Under the pieces are notes generated by a model that was given only the letters and a program-made list of their open reading frames with translations, was not told the DNA's origin and searched no databases. Made by a program: the position numbers and the translations under genes. Positions 17,303-27,474 of a stretch of DNA of 64,000 bases are shown here, one piece after another (position 1 is the stretch's first letter; every line of letters starts with the position of its first letter). Origin of the DNA: Selenobaculum gibii (GTDB taxonomy: Bacteria; Bacillota; Negativicutes; ICN-92133); assembly GCF_030273445.1 (NCBI RefSeq), contig NZ_CP120678.1:845501-909500 (forward strand). Reading direction: 5' to 3'.

Positions 17303-17593
17303 ATGAAAATTACGCGTAATGATGTAGAAAACGTGGCGTTATTATCACGTCTTGAGATTCCTGAGGAACAAGTTGAGAAATACACTGGCCATTTAAATGC
17401 GTTTTTAGAATATGCAGATGTGCTTACAAGTCTTGATACTAAAGGGGTACAACCAACAGCACATGTACTTCCATTAAAAAATGTATTCCGTAAAGACGAA
17501 GAACATACTTCCCTTGATCGTGAACTTGCTTTATCTAATGCACCAGAAAAAGAAAATGGCTACTTTAAAGTGCCAAAAATTGTAGAAGGTTAG
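17303..17593 (+). CDS. gatC: Asp/Glu-tRNA amidotransferase subunit C
   Basis: A 96-residue GatC, the small subunit that holds GatA and GatB together. It begins MKITRNDVENVALLSRLEI, the conserved start. An in-frame TTG lies 30 bases upstream, but the ATG at 17303 fits the family and follows GGTGAAAA. It opens the gatCAB operon, 12 bases before gatA. Confidence 0.93.
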   Translation: MKITRNDVENVALLSRLEIPEEQVEKYTGHLNAFLEYADVLTSLDTKGVQPTAHVLPLKNVFRKDEEHTSLDRELALSNAPEKENGYFKVPKIVEG

Positions 17594-17605
17594 GAGGAAA
17601 ATTGA

Positions 17606-19075
17606 GTGAAGTTATACAATCAGCCAGCACACGTGCTTCATGATATGCTAGTGAATAAAGAAATTACGGCAGTAGAATTAGTAGATAGTTTATTTGCTCG
17701 TATGGATGAAGTTGAAGGCAAGGTAAAAGCATATTTAACACAAACGAGAGAAACTGCATTAGCAAAGGCGAAAGCAGTGGATGAAAAAATTGCTCGCGGG
17801 GAAGAAATTTCATTTTTAGAAGGGATTCCTGGCGCGATTAAAGATAATATTTGTACAAAAGGCACAAAAACAACTTGTGCATCTAAAATGTTAGAAAATT
17901 TTGTGCCGCCATATGATGCAACTGTGATGGAAAAATTACAGGCGCAAAATCCTACAATTTTAGGTAAAACGAATATGGATGAGTTTGCAATGGGTGGTTC
18001 AACAGAAAATTCCGCGTTCTATCCAACGCATAATCCGTGGAATATAGACTGTGTACCTGGAGGTTCAAGTGGTGGTTCAGCGGCTGCTGTGGGCGCAGGA
18101 ACTGCGATTTGGGCACTAGGATCAGATACAGGTGGATCTATCCGTCAGCCGGCATCATTTTGTGGTGTTGTAGGCATGAAGCCAACTTATGGACGCGTAT
18201 CGCGCTATGGTTTAGTTGCGTTTGCATCTTCACTTGATCAAATTGGGCCTGTGACACGCGATGTAACAGACTGTGCGCATTTGATGAATATTATTTCTGG
18301 TTATGACAAACGTGATTCTACTTCTATTAATGCAGAAGTTCCTGATTATACGAAATCACTTGTAAAAGATGTAAAAGGCTTAAAAATTGGTTTACCAAAA
18401 GAGTACTTTGTTGAAGGTATGGACGAAGATGTTGAAAAAGCTGTACGTGCGGCAATCAAGCAATTTGAAGATTTAGGGGCAGAAGTTGTTGAAGTATCTA
18501 TGCCACATACGAAGTATGCAGTATCCGCTTATTATTTAATTGCGCCAGCTGAAGCAAGTTCAAACCTTGCGCGTTATGACGGTGTTAGTTATGGTGCTAG
18601 AGTAGAAGGTACCGATATTGTAGATATGTATAAGAAAACTCGTAGTGAAAAATTTGGTGAGGAAGTACAGCGTCGTATTATGCTTGGTACATATGCATTA
18701 AGTGCAGGTTATTATGATGCTTATTATTTACAGGCACTAAAAGTTCGGACTTTAGTAAAACAAGACTTTGATAAAGCATTTGAAAAAGTAGATGTATTAA
18801 TTACGCCAACAGCACCAACTCCTGCATATAAAATTGGAGATATGATTAGTGATCCAATGAAAATGTATCTGCAAGATATCTGTACAATTCCTGTAAATTT
18901 AGCTGGAGTGCCAGGAATTTCTCTTCCATGTGGATTTAGTAATTCTGGTATGCCAATTGGGCTTCAGATTATCGGTAAACCTTTAGGTGAAGAAACATTG
19001 ATTCGCGCTGCGTATACTTTTGAACAAAACAATGAATATCATAAGAGTATTGCACCAGTGGGGGAGGCTGAATAA
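17606..19075 (+). CDS. gatA: Asp/Glu-tRNA amidotransferase subunit A
   Basis: A 489-residue amidase-signature glutaminase that releases ammonia for converting Glu-tRNA(Gln) and Asp-tRNA(Asn). The catalytic Lys is in AIKDNI, and the two serines are in [14 protein letters not shown] and [19 protein letters not shown] 17606 follows AGGAGG at 17592-17597. Its stop overlaps the gatB start by one base. Confidence 0.95.
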   Translation: MKLYNQPAHVLHDMLVNKEITAVELVDSLFARMDEVEGKVKAYLTQTRETALAKAKAVDEKIARGEEISFLEGIPGAIKDNICTKGTKTTCASKMLENFVPPYDATVMEKLQAQNPTILGKTNMDEFAMGGSTENSAFYPTHNPWNIDCVPGGSSGGSAAAVGAGTAIWALGSDTGGSIRQPASFCGVVGMKPTYGRVSRYGLVAFASSLDQIGPVTRDVTDCAHLMNIISGYDKRDSTSINAEVPDYTKSLVKDVKGLKIGLPKEYFVEGMDEDVEKAVRAAIKQFEDLGAEVVEVSMPHTKYAVSAYYLIAPAEASSNLARYDGVSYGARVEGTDIVDMYKKTRSEKFGEEVQRRIMLGTYALSAGYYDAYYLQALKVRTLVKQDFDKAFEKVDVLITPTAPTPAYKIGDMISDPMKMYLQDICTIPVNLAGVPGISLPCGFSNSGMPIGLQIIGKPLGEETLIRAAYTFEQNNEYHKSIAPVGEAE

Positions 19076-20517
19076 TGAGCTACGAAGCAGTCATTGGGCT
19101 TGAAGTCCATAGTGAATTAAAAACGAATACAAAAATATTCTGCGGTTGCAGTACAAAATTTGGCGCAGAACAAAATACACAAGTTTGCCCAGTTTGTTTA
19201 GGATTACCAGGTGTACTTCCAGTAATTAATGAACGGGTTGTAGAGTTTGCCATTAAAGCAGGACTGGCTTTAAATTGTAAAATTAATAATTTTAGTAAAT
19301 TTGATAGGAAAAATTATTATTATCCTGACCTACCTAAAAACTTTCAAACTTCACAATATGATTTACCGATTGCGGAACATGGCTATTTAGATATTGAAGT
19401 TGATGGAAAAACGAAAAGAATTGGGATTACAAGAATTCATATGGAAGAAGATGCAGGAAAATTAGTACATTCGGGAACAACAATCAATGATTCTGATTCT
19501 GCATGTGTAGATTATAACCGTACGGGTGTACCTCTAATTGAAATTGTTTCTGAGCCAGACATGTCTACACCAGAAGAAGCTAGAGCTTATATGGAAAAGA
19601 TTAAATCTATTTTAGAATATATTGATGTATCTCATTGTAAAATGGAAGAAGGTAATTTAAGAGCTGATGTAAACGTATCTTTACGCAAAGTCGGTGTAAA
19701 AGAACTTGGCACAAAGGCGGAGATGAAAAACTTAAATTCCTTTAAGATGATTCAAAGCGCTTTAGAATATGAAATTGAACGCCAAGCGGAAATCTTAGAT
19801 GATGGTGGTCATATTGTCCAAGAAACTCGCACATGGGATGACGCAAAAGGTATGACTGTTTCTATGCGGACAAAAGAAGCTGCGCATGATTATCGTTATT
19901 TGCCTGAGCCTGATTTAGTTCCCATCATTACAAGTGATGAACAAATTGAAGAAATACGTCAATTACTCCCTGAGCTTCCTGATGCTCGTCGCAAACGCAT
20001 GATGGAAGATTGCGGACTTTCTGCCTATGATGCAGGTGTTTTAACGGCTACACGCCAGATGGCTGAATATTTTGATGAAGCGGTAAAAGATAAAGCTGAT
20101 GCAAAATTAGTTGCAAATTGGATGATGGGGGATTTAGCGAAAAATCTAAATGCAGAAGGAAAATCCATCACGGAAAGCCCTGTAACTGCTGCAAATTTAG
20201 CTGAACTTGTTAATTTAATCAGCAAAGGTACAATTTCCAGTAAAATTGCAAAAACCGTGTTCGAAGAAATGTGGAAAACCGGTAAACAAGCTGAAGTTAT
20301 CGTAAAAGAAAAAGGATTAGTACAAATTACTGATACAAAAGAGATCGAAGCGATTGTTGATGTTGTACTTGCAGCAAATCAAAAAGCTGTAGATGATTAT
20401 AAGGGTGGCAATGCAAAAGCCATAGGTGCTTTGGTTGGACAAGTGATGAAACAAAGTAAAGGTAAAGCAAATCCAGGGATGGTAAACGAATTACTTAAGA
20501 AAAAATTAGATGCATAA
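19075..20517 (+). CDS. gatB: Asp/Glu-tRNA amidotransferase subunit B
   Basis: A 480-residue GatB of normal length. It binds the misacylated tRNA and carries out kinase and transamidation steps. It starts with [15 protein letters not shown] and has the zinc-binding cysteines C23, C25 and C39/C42 in FCGCS and CPVC. A YqeY-like helical tail closes it. It is the last gene of the operon, with a terminator directly after. Confidence 0.95.
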   Translation: MSYEAVIGLEVHSELKTNTKIFCGCSTKFGAEQNTQVCPVCLGLPGVLPVINERVVEFAIKAGLALNCKINNFSKFDRKNYYYPDLPKNFQTSQYDLPIAEHGYLDIEVDGKTKRIGITRIHMEEDAGKLVHSGTTINDSDSACVDYNRTGVPLIEIVSEPDMSTPEEARAYMEKIKSILEYIDVSHCKMEEGNLRADVNVSLRKVGVKELGTKAEMKNLNSFKMIQSALEYEIERQAEILDDGGHIVQETRTWDDAKGMTVSMRTKEAAHDYRYLPEPDLVPIITSDEQIEEIRQLLPELPDARRKRMMEDCGLSAYDAGVLTATRQMAEYFDEAVKDKADAKLVANWMMGDLAKNLNAEGKSITESPVTAANLAELVNLISKGTISSKIAKTVFEEMWKTGKQAEVIVKEKGLVQITDTKEIEAIVDVVLAANQKAVDDYKGGNAKAIGALVGQVMKQSKGKANPGMVNELLKKKLDA

Positions 20518-20520
20518 AAA

Positions 20521-20554
20521 ATTAGAACAGAGCTTTTGCTCTGTTCTAATTTTT
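20521..20554 (+). terminator. Intrinsic terminator of gatCAB
   Basis: ATTAGAACAGAGC (20521-20533) pairs with 20538-20550 around TTTT, followed by TTTT. Confidence 0.9.
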
Positions 20555-20575
20555 CCTTGAGAGGGAGGAGAAAAG

Positions 20576-20626
20576 ATGAGAGTTGTACCTTTAATTGAAA
20601 ATGATGTACCAAACATGTCTTTCTAA
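20576..20626 (+). pseudogene. 16-codon ORF, remnant or leader peptide
   Basis: ATG 20576 follows a strong GGAGGAG site, yet the frame stops after 16 codons (MRVVPLIENDVPNMSF). It may be the cut-off start of a lost gene. A 9-bp hairpin TCAAATGGA/TCCATTTGA (20628-20656) follows, between it and the transporter gene, so an attenuation-like leader is a second possibility. Confidence 0.3.
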
Positions 20627-20684
20627 ATCAAATGGAAAGGAATGCTCTCCATTTGATGTTGCATTTTAAATATGGAGAGGAAAC

Positions 20685-21569
20685 ATGTTTAGTATGAAAA
20701 ATAAATGGTTAGGTTCAATTTATTTAACTTTAGCGGCAAGTATTTGGGGAGGAATGTTTGTCGTTGTCAAAATCGTAGTACCTGTAATTTTGCCAATTGA
20801 GTTAGTTTGGCTGCGTTACTTGGTTGCGGGCCTAGTGTTATTGCTTTGGGGTGTAGTTACCAAGCAGAAATGGCGAATTGACAAACGAGATTGGAAATGG
20901 ATTTTTCTTATTGGTCTGATTGGAAATACAATTTCGATTGTTACGCAAGAATATGGAACACTTTTTTCTTCTGCGCAGACTGGAGCCATTGTAACGTCTG
21001 CTACACCCGCGTTTATGTTGATTTTTGCAAAGGTTTTACTAAAAGAAAAATTAACGAAACGAAAAGTAGTCTCAGTTGTTTTAGCAACATTAGGTGTTTT
21101 TCTGATTGTTGGTATTAATCGTGTAGATTTGTCACATCAATTAGGTGGCATATTTCTTTTTATTGCTGCACTAACATGGGCTTTAATGTCAATCCTAATA
21201 AAGTTAGTACCTTCAAAATATTCGATATATTTGATTACAAACTATGCAATTTGGGTAGCGGTTACTTTATTGACACCATTTGTAATTGCTTATTTTCAGC
21301 AAATTGCGTGGAATCGATTACAGGAACCGATGATTGGTGGCGGAATTCTGTATTTAGGTGCAGTATCAACAGCTGGGGCTTTTATTCTATGGAATAAAGG
21401 GATACAGATGATGGATTGCGCGACAAGTGGTTTATTCTTTTTCTTTCAACCTTTAGTAGGAACTTTTTTAGGGTGGTTAATTTTGCATGAACCACTTACG
21501 ATTTGGTTTTGGATAGGATCACTTCTCATTTTCGCGAGCGTACTATTAATTACGTTAAAAAGAAAATAA
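20685..21569 (+). CDS. EamA/DMT-family membrane transporter
   Basis: A 294-residue protein with about ten hydrophobic segments in two EamA repeats. The first runs LAASIWGGMFVVVK through ATLGVFLIVGI. The second starts LTWALMSILIKLV and ends LGWLILHEPLTIWFWIGSLLIF. Such carriers export amino acids or other metabolites. The substrate is unknown. GGAGAGG sets ATG 20685. It stands alone between two terminators. Confidence 0.85.
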   Translation: MFSMKNKWLGSIYLTLAASIWGGMFVVVKIVVPVILPIELVWLRYLVAGLVLLLWGVVTKQKWRIDKRDWKWIFLIGLIGNTISIVTQEYGTLFSSAQTGAIVTSATPAFMLIFAKVLLKEKLTKRKVVSVVLATLGVFLIVGINRVDLSHQLGGIFLFIAALTWALMSILIKLVPSKYSIYLITNYAIWVAVTLLTPFVIAYFQQIAWNRLQEPMIGGGILYLGAVSTAGAFILWNKGIQMMDCATSGLFFFFQPLVGTFLGWLILHEPLTIWFWIGSLLIFASVLLITLKRK

Positions 21570-21630
21570 AGTAAGTTTGGATTCCGATGGATTTATAATT
21601 TTATTCGAATCTTTAGCTATGAAGAAGCAA

Positions 21631-21674
21631 AGAAACCAGATGATCTTGTATTTAAGATTATCTGGTTTCTTTTT
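21631..21674 (+). terminator. Terminator between convergent transporter and DUF815 genes
   Basis: 17-base arms (21631-21647 and 21654-21670) pair with one mismatch, followed by TTTTT on the plus strand. The minus side is also T-rich, so it may serve both genes. Confidence 0.8.
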
Positions 21675-21676
21675 GT

Positions 21677-22912
21677 TTAATTTTTTCCCAATAAATGATT
21701 GATATATTGTTGTGCTGTACGACCGGAACGTCCGGAATGGGAGACTTCCCAAGCAATTGCACCAGCCCTGAGTTCTTCAGCAGATATATTCAAATTGTAC
21801 TTTTTTGCTAAACCTAAAACAATATCTAAATACTCTTCCTGATTTGGAGATAGATAACTAATGGTAATCCCAAAGCGGTCAGATAGAGAAATTGTTTCAT
21901 TTACTGTATCTGCACGATGGATATCATCGTTTTCAGCACCTCGATCTTTCCATGTTTCTTTGATTAAATGACGACGATTAGAAGTTGCATAGATTAATAC
22001 ATTATCTGGTTTGGACTCTACGCCACCTTCGATATTAGATTTCAAATATTTGTACTCAACTTCGAAATCTTCAAAGGATAAATCATCGAGAAAAATGATA
22101 AACTTTTTGCTGCTGCTCTGACGGAGCGTCTCCATGATCTGCGGTAAGCTAACCAATTGATTTTTCGTAATTTCGACTAATCTTAGTCCATGGGAAAAAT
22201 ATTTGTTTGCTAAAGCTTTTACAGATGAGGATTTTCCTGTTCCTCTTGCACCTACTAATAACGCATTATTTGCAGGTCTACCGTTGACAAACGCTTCTGT
22301 GTTTGCGAGTAAAACTGATTTTTGATATTCATAACCGATAATCTCATCAATAGACATTTTATCAAAATGTCTTATTCCAATTAATTTTTTCGTATCATTC
22401 CAACGGAATGCACGAAAGTTAGCAATATCACCAAAGCCATATGTACGATAATAATCAATAAAAGTATCTGCTAAAAATTTTGGATTTGTTGCGGTCTTTA
22501 CTTTATCTTGTAAATCGATAATTGATAAGTTATTGCATTTTAAGGTAGAGCGATAATCATCAAGTAAAGAGGTATCGAAGTAGGTACTGGGGCTTGCCTT
22601 TAAAAGGGGATAAATGATTTCCATATCATTGATAAAAGCACGATAAAGGCTGTTGCCAATGGTACCTTGTGATTTTTCTGTCATGACAGCAGCGATGTTT
22701 TTCCCTTGAGCCATTAAGTAAACGATATAACTACTTAAAAGATTACCCGAAAGATTTAATGATTCAGCTTTATCAATTAGCTCGTAAATAAGCGCATTTT
22801 TTAAGTCAGAATGATTATTTCCTTTAAGAAGTGTGATAAATTTTTTTATAATTCCATCTTCTAATAAGGAACGGCAAACAATTAAATTTTGTATATTTGG
22901 AATTATAGACAC
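21677..22912 (-). CDS. DUF815-family AAA+ ATPase
   Basis: About 411 residues. The C-terminal half is the DUF815 AAA+ domain, with Walker A LLVGARGTGKSSSVK, Walker B FIIFLDDLSFE and sensor 1 LIYATSNRRHL. The N-terminal half is helical without known motifs. The longer frame begins at 22966, but GGAGGG nine bases upstream of GTG 22912 marks the likely start (MSIIPNIQN). The function of the family is unproven. It lies 84 bases downstream of dapL on the same strand, with a terminator between. Confidence 0.8.
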   Translation of the reverse strand: MSIIPNIQNLIVCRSLLEDGIIKKFITLLKGNNHSDLKNALIYELIDKAESLNLSGNLLSSYIVYLMAQGKNIAAVMTEKSQGTIGNSLYRAFINDMEIIYPLLKASPSTYFDTSLLDDYRSTLKCNNLSIIDLQDKVKTATNPKFLADTFIDYYRTYGFGDIANFRAFRWNDTKKLIGIRHFDKMSIDEIIGYEYQKSVLLANTEAFVNGRPANNALLVGARGTGKSSSVKALANKYFSHGLRLVEITKNQLVSLPQIMETLRQSSSKKFIIFLDDLSFEDFEVEYKYLKSNIEGGVESKPDNVLIYATSNRRHLIKETWKDRGAENDDIHRADTVNETISLSDRFGITISYLSPNQEEYLDIVLGLAKKYNLNISAEELRAGAIAWEVSHSGRSGRTAQQYINHLLGKN

Positions 22913-22944
22913 GACAGCTTTCCCTCCTATGGACTTTAAATAAA

Positions 22945-22979
22945 AGACGAAACCAACCGCCTTCACGGTGATTTCGTCT
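22945..22979 (-). terminator. Terminator of dapL
   Basis: AGACGAAA and TTTCGTCT (22945-22952, 22972-22979) enclose a CCG/CGG inner stem. Read on the minus strand it runs into TTTTATTT. Confidence 0.7.
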
Positions 22980-22996
22980 CTTTCATTCTCTTTTTA

Positions 22997-24226
22997 TTAT
23001 AGGATTAATTTTGTTTTGATGCGTTCAATTGCTTTTTCTGTATTTTCTCTATTTCCAAAAGCAGTTAAACGGAAATAGCCTTCACCAGATGGACCAAATC
23101 CAGCTCCAGGTGTTCCTACAATATGCACTTCTTTTAACAGTTTATCAAAGAATCCCCATGAATCAATGCCTTCTGGAGTTTTTAGCCAAATATAAGGGGC
23201 ATTTACGCCACCAAAGGCTTGTAATCCTGCCGTAATAAGACCTTCACGAATGATTTTAGCGTTTGTCATATAGTAATCGACTGTTGCCTTAATTTGAGCT
23301 TGTCCTTCTGGTGTATAAATTGCAGCTGCACCACGTTGGACAATGTAAGGAGTTCCATTAAATTTAGTCGTATGACGACGATTCCATAATTGGTTAAGTG
23401 AATGCTCTTTCCCTTCTGAATCTTTTCCCATTACTGTCTTTGGAACAACAGTATAAGCGCAACGTGTACCAGTAAAACCGGCCGTTTTTGAAAATGAACG
23501 AAACTCGATAGCTACATCTCTTGAACCTTCAATTTCATAAATAGAACGGGGCACATCGGCTTCAGTAATATAAGCGGCATAAGCTGCATCAAAGAGGATG
23601 ATAGAATCATTTGATTTTGCATAATCTACCCATTTTTTTAATTCTTTTTTAGATAATGTTGTTCCTGTTGGGTTGTTTGGGCAGCATAAATAAATCATAT
23701 CTACTTTATTTGTTGGTAGGGCTGGAGTAAAGCTGTTTTCAGCGTTACATGGTAGATATACAACTTGTTCAAAGGTTCCATTATTTTGTAAAGTCCCCGT
23801 TCTGCCAGCCATTACATTGGTATCCAAATATACAGGATAAACTGGGTCTGTAATTGCAACCGTATTGTTCACACCGAAGATTTCTTGAATATTTCCAACA
23901 TCACTTTTAGATCCGTCACTGACAAATACTTCATCCATCTCAACGCCAAGGGATTTGTAGTTTGTTTCGATAATTTTTTCAATAAGAAAATCGTACCCTT
24001 GTTCGGGACCATAGCCGCGGAATGTTGCTTGGTTTGCCATTTCATCAACAGCATCATGCATCGCTTTGATTGAAGCAGGGGCAAGTGGTTGTGTTACATC
24101 ACCAATACCTAAACGGATAATATCTGCAGATGGATTTTCTGCTTTGAATGTACTTACACGGCGTGCTATTTCGGCAAATAAATAGCTGCCAGGTAATTTT
24201 AGGTAATTTTCATTAATTAAAGCCAT
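22997..24226 (-). CDS. dapL: LL-diaminopimelate aminotransferase
   Basis: A 409-residue PLP enzyme that turns tetrahydrodipicolinate directly into LL-diaminopimelate with glutamate as donor, by-passing the acyl routes. It begins [17 protein letters not shown] like other DapL proteins. The PLP lysine is in [14 protein letters not shown], with [12 protein letters not shown] before it. ATG 24226 follows GGAGGG. Together with dapA it indicates the DapL lysine and cell-wall route. Confidence 0.93.
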   Translation of the reverse strand: MALINENYLKLPGSYLFAEIARRVSTFKAENPSADIIRLGIGDVTQPLAPASIKAMHDAVDEMANQATFRGYGPEQGYDFLIEKIIETNYKSLGVEMDEVFVSDGSKSDVGNIQEIFGVNNTVAITDPVYPVYLDTNVMAGRTGTLQNNGTFEQVVYLPCNAENSFTPALPTNKVDMIYLCCPNNPTGTTLSKKELKKWVDYAKSNDSIILFDAAYAAYITEADVPRSIYEIEGSRDVAIEFRSFSKTAGFTGTRCAYTVVPKTVMGKDSEGKEHSLNQLWNRRHTTKFNGTPYIVQRGAAAIYTPEGQAQIKATVDYYMTNAKIIREGLITAGLQAFGGVNAPYIWLKTPEGIDSWGFFDKLLKEVHIVGTPGAGFGPSGEGYFRLTAFGNRENTEKAIERIKTKLIL

Positions 24227-24521
24227 ATATATGAGCCCTCCTATTACAATATTAGTTAAGTAGATTCATTTTAAGTCTTAACTAATAATTTATTATACAG
24301 TAAGTTAACAAATTATAATAGATATTATGCAAAAAGTTATCACTTTCGTTATGGTGCGTTTAAAATAAGAAGAATATTGTCGAATGATAATAGTCAAACA
24401 CTTTGCTTTTTGATGAATAGCTTATTTCATTGGGGAGTTAGTCTTCGGATAAAAAGGGGATTTTAAATTTGAATCGAATATAATAATTCTAGTATTGGCT
24501 AAATAGAAAAGAGGTTTTTAG
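24227..24521. promoter_or_regulatory. Divergent intergenic region dapL / GH18 gene
   Basis: Near dapL a minus-strand TATAAT is found at 24292-24297. Toward the hydrolase gene no strong sigma-A promoter is evident. AT-rich sequence fills the rest. I see no RNA gene or repeat in it. Confidence 0.3.
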
Positions 24522-25958
24522 GTGAAAAAATATTTTATTTTAGTATTAACAACTTTATTGATTTGTATAGGAACAATATCGGCATTAGCAAATCCAAAGA
24601 CAATGCAAATTGAACTCATACATGATAACTTTATTTTTACTGCAGATGATCTTGCTTATGTTGATGAAAATGAAGTATTTGTGCCTGGGAGCTTTTTGCA
24701 AAAAAATATTTATCAAATGACATACGAGGAGGGTTCTAGACAATTACATGGGCAGTTTTCTATGCCGAAGATTAGATTAAATGCAAATAAAGCAGATGAT
24801 TTACTTTTTAAGGGCTTTGAAATAAATTTGCCAACAAAAGTAATTTCAAATAAACCCTACGTTAATATTTATGGAATGGATAAGCTCTTTGGATCTGAAT
24901 TATTAGTTAATGATAAAGAAGAAAAAGTAATAATTACTTTAAAAAAGTATACTTTTTTCAATCCAGCGAATTTGTCTATATCAAATAAAAAAGTAAGTAG
25001 AAATGAAAAGATAAGCTTAGTCTGGCAGCCTACCTTTGAAGATGAAAATAATCTTGCGAAAATAGATAAAATTCAAGGGGTAAATGTAGTTTCACCATGT
25101 TGGTTTAGTATTGACAATCAATGGGGGCTTGTGAAAAATCAAGCAGATATTGCATATGTGAAAGCGGCAAAGGAAAAAGGATACAGTGTTTGGCCTTTAA
25201 TTACAAATAGTTTCGATCCAGATTTAACGAAAAGTATTGTACATAATCCGAATGCGAGAAAAAATGTAATTAAGCAATTATTGCTTTACGTTGCTTTATA
25301 TAATTTAGATGGGATTAACCTTGATTTTGAAAATATTTATGAAGAGGATAGAGAAGCAGTTTCTGTCTTTGTACAAGAGATTTCTGATGCATTACATGAA
25401 TTAAATGTTATTGTTTCCATTGATGTTACTGTTCCTTCAAACGTTTCGCAATGGTCTTTATCGTATGACCGTAAAGCTTATAGTAAGTCTGTTGATTATG
25501 TGATGTTAATGGCATATGATGAGCATTGGCGTACAAGTCCTGTTAGTGGATCAGTAGCATCCATCGGCTGGGTAGAACAAGGTGTTGAAAATACATTGAA
25601 AGAAGTTCCGGCAGATAAGCTTATTTTAGGTATTCCTTTATATATGCGGGAGTGGAAAGAAACAAATCAATCAGGAAAAACAAAAGTTGAAGCAAAGACT
25701 TTGAGCATGATGCAATCAGATGAATTGATAAAAAAACATAAAGTGAAATTGAATTGGCTCGCTGATAAAGGGCAAAATTATTTTGAATTCACCGCCAATA
25801 ATGCAAAATATCGTGTATGGGTAGAAGATGAACGATCTATTCAGATGAAATTGGATCTTGTCCATCAATATAAGTTAGCAGGTGTTGCAGGCTGGCGTAA
25901 AGGATTTGAAAAATCGGAAATATGGAAAACTGTAAACGAGACATTGTTTAAACAATAA
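24522..25958 (+). CDS. Secreted glycoside hydrolase family 18 protein
   Basis: A 478-residue exported protein. Residues 1-24 form a signal peptide (KKYFILVLTTLLICIGTISALA). A middle segment of about 130 residues resembles copper-amine-oxidase-N-like wall-binding domains. The GH18 barrel carries DGINLDFE (263-270), with E270 as the expected acid. Family members such as YaaH/SleL cut peptidoglycan or chitin-like glycans. In a spore former a cortex or wall hydrolase is likely, but this is inference. The start is GTG 24522 after GAGGT. Confidence 0.8.
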   Translation: MKKYFILVLTTLLICIGTISALANPKTMQIELIHDNFIFTADDLAYVDENEVFVPGSFLQKNIYQMTYEEGSRQLHGQFSMPKIRLNANKADDLLFKGFEINLPTKVISNKPYVNIYGMDKLFGSELLVNDKEEKVIITLKKYTFFNPANLSISNKKVSRNEKISLVWQPTFEDENNLAKIDKIQGVNVVSPCWFSIDNQWGLVKNQADIAYVKAAKEKGYSVWPLITNSFDPDLTKSIVHNPNARKNVIKQLLLYVALYNLDGINLDFENIYEEDREAVSVFVQEISDALHELNVIVSIDVTVPSNVSQWSLSYDRKAYSKSVDYVMLMAYDEHWRTSPVSGSVASIGWVEQGVENTLKEVPADKLILGIPLYMREWKETNQSGKTKVEAKTLSMMQSDELIKKHKVKLNWLADKGQNYFEFTANNAKYRVWVEDERSIQMKLDLVHQYKLAGVAGWRKGFEKSEIWKTVNETLFKQ

Positions 25959-25996
25959 ATATAAAATCCCAGCTTTATAGCTGGGATTTTATATTT
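25957..25996. terminator. Two-way terminator between GH18 and LysR genes
   Basis: Perfect 18-base arms 25957-25974 and 25979-25996 contain ATAAAATCCCAGCT. The left arm overlaps the GH18 stop codon. The genes on either side converge. Confidence 0.8.
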
Positions 25997-26065
25997 ATTC
26001 GATGACTAAAGAATTGTCAAATTGCAAATATTTTTAGTGAAATCGATCTTTTTTAAGTTGTCTGT

Positions 26066-26935
26066 TTATAAATTTTTCTTGCAAAAGTCAATAAAAGATT
26101 GTGCGGCACGTGAAATATAACGATCCTTTTTCCAAGTAAGCCCTAAATCTACATAAAGAGGTTCAGCAAAAGGAATTGCTTTCACCGTAGGATCATCCTT
26201 AACGATTACATCTAAAAGAAAAGCAATTCCAACATTACTTGCAACAAGCCCTTTTATTGTTTCAATTTGATTAGATTCCAAAACAGTTTTAGGCTTTGTA
26301 TTATCTTTTTTAAATTCTTTTGTTACTAATTGACGGATATAAGATCCTTCTTTTAGCATAATTAAATCGCAATCTTCTAATTGGCTCATTGATAAACTTT
26401 TTTGATTTGCAAGAGGATGAGCAGGAGGAACACAAGCTAAAATTTGATTTTTACTCATAGGAAGAAGCTGAAGGTTGGATGATGCATCAGTTAAAATGAC
26501 AATGCCGAAGTCAAGTTCATCTCTTTCTAATTGCTCGCGTATAGCAATGGAACCTTCTTCATAAAGGTAAATATCAAGATGTGAATGCTCTTTTTGGAAG
26601 TTAGAAAATATTTTGGGAAATAAGTATGCACCCATCATGGCAGGAATTCCTATTTTAATTGTACCTTTTTGTAATTGTTTATAATCGTTGACTTCGAGAA
26701 CCGCATCCTCTATGTTTCTAAGTGCCATTTCAATTCGATTTAAAAAGACTGTACCTTCAGGGGTAAGAGAAAGCTGCTTTTGACTTCGATCAAATAATTG
26801 AATACCAAGTTCTGCTTCTAATTTTTTTATTGCAACTGTAATATTAGGTTGTGATACACGAAGCCTCTCTGCAGCGCGAGTGATATTTTTTAGTCGGCTG
26901 GCCATTTGAAAATACTCTAATTGTCGTAATTCCAT
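26066..26935 (-). CDS. LysR-family transcription regulator
   Basis: About 289 residues. The N-terminal winged helix is LRQLEYFQMASRLKNITRAAERLRVSQPNITVAIKKLE, followed by a periplasmic-binding-like effector domain starting KGTIKIGIPAMMG. The ATG at 26941 touches the GGAGA site, so the second ATG (26935) is preferred. No gene is transcribed divergently close by: motA lies 540 bases away. The target and effector are unknown. Confidence 0.85.
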   Translation of the reverse strand: MELRQLEYFQMASRLKNITRAAERLRVSQPNITVAIKKLEAELGIQLFDRSQKQLSLTPEGTVFLNRIEMALRNIEDAVLEVNDYKQLQKGTIKIGIPAMMGAYLFPKIFSNFQKEHSHLDIYLYEEGSIAIREQLERDELDFGIVILTDASSNLQLLPMSKNQILACVPPAHPLANQKSLSMSQLEDCDLIMLKEGSYIRQLVTKEFKKDNTKPKTVLESNQIETIKGLVASNVGIAFLLDVIVKDDPTVKAIPFAEPLYVDLGLTWKKDRYISRAAQSFIDFCKKNL

Positions 26936-27016
26936 ATTCATTCTCCAAAAAATAAATTTTATTTGATGACGGACAGCGCCATCTAAAGAAAAAAAGATTT
27001 ATGCAAAAGTGAATTT

Positions 27017-27081
27017 CCGATTTGTACTTTATTAAACCGTGATTTTACATGCAAAATCATAGACTCTATAAGTCAAATCGG
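27017..27081. repeat. Nested inverted repeats upstream of LysR gene
   Basis: CCGATTTG (27017-27024) pairs with CAAATCGG (27074-27081). Inside it TGATTTT (27040-27046) pairs with AAAATCA (27053-27059). Both stems are perfect. It could be the folded leader of the LysR transcript on the minus strand or a protein site. Confidence 0.5.
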
Positions 27082-27194
27082 ACCACTTAGAGAACTTAGC
27101 ATAGAAGTATTTTTCTTTCTAAAGAAAAAGAGAAAATCAAATAAATAATGATTATCTAGAGTAATTATATCATATTTTTAACTTATAGGATGGA

Positions 27195-27231
27195 ATATAT
27201 AAATAAAATTTATAAAATTTTATTTATATAT
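27195..27231. repeat. AT-only palindrome with 16-bp arms
   Basis: ATATATAAATAAAATT (27195-27210) and its exact complement (27216-27231) enclose TATAA. It may act as a weak two-way terminator or an AT-rich regulator site. Confidence 0.5.
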
Positions 27232-27474
27232 CATTAACTGGAGAAATATTGATATATGTTCTGATATATTTATTATTGGCTAGGGTTTTACAATTTTATT
27301 TGATAATATCTTTTTTTTGCAGGATAATTATTTAAAATCGCGTATATTTACTACTATATTACATTGTTTTTTTAGGGTAGGTTGAATTTCCTATTTTTAA
27401 GATAGTAACATAGACAAGAATGTATAATAAATGTTAAAATTCAATTATCGGTTGTTTAAAGGGAGGCATTTATT

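Larger units (their letters stand above)
26936..27474. other. 539-base non-coding region with nested palindromes
   Basis: No gene is seen. It contains the nested inverted repeat at 27017-27081, a short T/A palindrome TTTTTCTTTCTAAAGAAAAA (27111-27130), the 16-bp-arm palindrome at 27195-27231 and a TATAAT at 27423-27428 before motA. The imperfect palindrome GATGACGGACAGCGCCATC (26964-26982) is close to the LysR start and could be an operator. Confidence 0.5.

Noticed and set aside
20576-20626. Functional leader peptide controlling the EamA gene
   Set aside because: The hairpin that follows has no T-run, and the peptide has no run of one amino acid, so attenuation is not supported.
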